Shown piece by piece: positions 5,343-6,536 of a stretch of 6,536 bases of DNA. The translations under genes and the position numbers were made by a program. A model generated the notes under the pieces. The model did not search any database, was not told the DNA's origin, and saw only the letters and a list, made by a program, of their open reading frames with translations. How positions within the stretch are numbered: the stretch's first letter is position 1; every line of letters begins with the position of its first letter. The stretch is from Candidatus Alloscillospira gallinarum (GTDB lineage: Bacteria; Bacillota; Clostridia; Oscillospirales; Oscillospiraceae), in NCBI GenBank assembly GCA_904420055.1, contig CAJFTV010000097.1:1-6536 (forward strand), given 5' to 3'.

Positions 5343-6536
5343 TCATAATGCATTTAACGTATCGCTGTTTTTCTCCGGAAGTATTGCGGTTAACATGACA
5401 AGCGCGCTTGACGCTGCCCACGTTGTCCACGGCCACCCGTCGGAACCCGTTGGATTTGGATAAGTCACAATAGGCGAGCCGTCTACCTCTGTCGGCAGCG
5501 GTGCAAACCCCAGCAAAATGCCATTTTCATAGAGATTTTTGCATACCCGGCGGCTTATCTCACGGGCCTCGTCAATTTTGCCGCACCTCATAAGGCCCAC
5601 GGCCGTCAGCATATTACAGGGGGTTATAACTCTCCCAAGCACAAAGTTGTACCCAAAATGACACATGGGGCTTTTAAGGCTCTCGGTGGCAAGGCCAATA
5701 TCAGTCAGCCACTCTCCCGGCGTCATAATGTCTCTGGCAAGCTTTTCAATTATGTGCTCCGGAAGCCGCTCTTTTCCCAGTACAAGCGGCTGGAACATCG
5801 CGAGGCTCTGACACTTTATGTACTCCCCTGTCTCTGTCATGTAACCTACAAACTGCTCTCCGTCATAAAGCTCGTTTACAAGCGTATCAAGGAGCCTTTC
5901 TGAACGCTCCCTGTAGTCTTTCGCCTCATCTGTCCTGCCCAGCTTTTCCGCCATCTTGCCGCAGGCGTCCATAAGCATAATCATGTAGGCAAAGAGATCC
6001 GGCGTCTCAATGGGAAATCCCTTTTTATACAGGGACAAATCGTCCCAGCCTGACTCGTGGGCGGAGAAAATATACACCCTGTCGTCTCCGTGTCCGGCGT
6101 TTCTGCGGCTCTGCCAGAAGTCAAGCCACTTTACAAATTTTGGGTACATCTCCTCGCAGTCCTCATATGTTAACCAGTCGTCCCCGCACTGGCTGAATAT
6201 CCAGTCCAGCGCAAGGGCCTGAAACGCAGGCTGCATTCCTCCTATGCCAATTCCATGGTAATTTACGCTGCCGGAAATCTGGCCGTTCGGAACCTGATAG
6301 TTAAACATCACTTTTATAAGCCGCCAGGCCTCTCTTGGATTTTTCAGTATGGGCATGGCGTTGTAGCTCTGCTGCCAGGACATGGCGTAATTGGCCCAGA
6401 CAAGGTGCATAAAAACCATGGGCTCTAAAAAGTTTCCGCATACACCCGACCTGTGGGACCATATGGTATAAGCCGCATACCTGTAGAGGTCCTCCCAGCC
6501 CTCCGCCGGCTTTAATAGGTTTGTCTCCACAAAGTC
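5343..6536 (-). CDS. GH63 / MGH1-like (alpha/alpha)6-barrel glycoside hydrolase-like protein (5' end cut by window edge)
   Basis: The last 397 codons and the stop are visible. The frame is open to the right edge, so the GTG at 6530 is probably an internal codon. By comparison with the 589-residue paralogue next to it, roughly 190-200 N-terminal residues (the beta domain) should lie outside. Numbering from the edge, shared landmarks are MVFMH (40-44), SWQQSYNA (53-60), HESGWDDLS (159-167), VITP (303-306) and WPWTTW (368-373). HESGWDD matches the GH63/MGH1 acid motif and keeps the Asp (Asp165). The region where the family has its second catalytic residue, a Glu near the C-terminus, reads GILLGFAPLP (339-348), with Leu342 at the aligned position. 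The two genes align along the whole barrel, including WQQ, the PxxAW segment and the C-terminal W-W-S region, so they arose by duplication. The role is presumably intracellular cleavage or binding of an imported glycoside; the exact substrate cannot be told. Confidence 0.78.
   Translation of the reverse strand, partial: DFVETNLLKPAEGWEDLYRYAAYTIWSHRSGVCGNFLEPMVFMHLVWANYAMSWQQSYNAMPILKNPREAWRLIKVMFNYQVPNGQISGSVNYHGIGIGGMQPAFQALALDWIFSQCGDDWLTYEDCEEMYPKFVKWLDFWQSRRNAGHGDDRVYIFSAHESGWDDLSLYKKGFPIETPDLFAYMIMLMDACGKMAEKLGRTDEAKDYRERSERLLDTLVNELYDGEQFVGYMTETGEYIKCQSLAMFQPLVLGKERLPEHIIEKLARDIMTPGEWLTDIGLATESLKSPMCHFGYNFVLGRVITPCNMLTAVGLMRCGKIDEAREISRRVCKNLYENGILLGFAPLPTEVDGSPIVTYPNPTGSDGWPWTTWAASSALVMLTAILPEKNSDTLNAL

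Noticed and set aside
5330..5353. Upstream ATG at 5353 as the start of the second hydrolase-like gene
   Set aside because: It has no suitably spaced ribosome site and overlaps the previous gene. The AGGAGG between it and ATG 5329 favours the later start.
6528..6530. GTG at 6530 as the true start of the first hydrolase-like gene
   Set aside because: The frame is open to the window edge, no ribosome site is visible, and the paralogue has about 200 more N-terminal residues, so the gene is probably cut by the edge.
1..6536. CRISPR arrays, insertion sequences, tRNA or rRNA genes, phage genes
   Set aside because: No repeat arrays, transposase frames, inverted-repeat ends or RNA gene patterns were seen; nearly all of the window is accounted for by six coding genes.

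Overview
All genes in this window lie on the minus strand and are read from right to left. They look like one tightly packed operon from a Gram-positive anaerobe of the Firmicutes, probably a clostridial or gut type. The grounds are strong AGGAGG-type ribosome sites, roughly balanced base composition, and Opp/Dpp ATPases of clostridial flavour. The taxonomic call is an inference from style only. Both window edges cut through genes, so the operon continues on both sides.

In transcription order the layout is as follows. (1) At 6536-5343 is the 3' part of a gene for an (alpha/alpha)6-barrel glycoside hydrolase-like protein of the GH63 / MGH1-like type. (2) At 5329-3560 is a complete 589-residue paralogue of it, starting 13 bases after the first gene's stop. 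(3) At 3559-3447 is a 113-base intergenic gap with a GC-rich hairpin and no recognisable terminator or promoter. (4) At 3446-1 are four genes of an oligopeptide/dipeptide (Opp/Dpp)-type ABC importer: two permeases (dppB-like, dppC-like), one complete ATPase (dppD-like) and one ATPase cut by the left edge (dppF-like). Gaps in the importer block are 2 bases (B/C) and 11 bases (C/D), and D/F overlap by 17 bases.

The likely joint role is import of a small oligosaccharide or glycoside through the Opp/Dpp-family transporter, followed by cytoplasmic processing by the two barrel proteins. Neither complete N-terminus shows a signal peptide; the N-terminus of the first barrel protein lies outside the window. 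Transporters of this family are named for peptides, but in several bacteria and archaea they carry sugars, and the glycosidase neighbours favour that reading here. No substrate-binding protein gene is in the window.

The most interesting point is the pair of barrel proteins. They are clearly related to each other, but compared with the GH63/MGH1 consensus as I remember it, both seem to lack the usual catalytic pair. The upstream copy keeps the acid Asp but not the C-terminal Glu. The downstream copy has Glu in place of the Asp and His in place of the Glu. They may have an altered mechanism, act as a complex, or no longer be catalysts.
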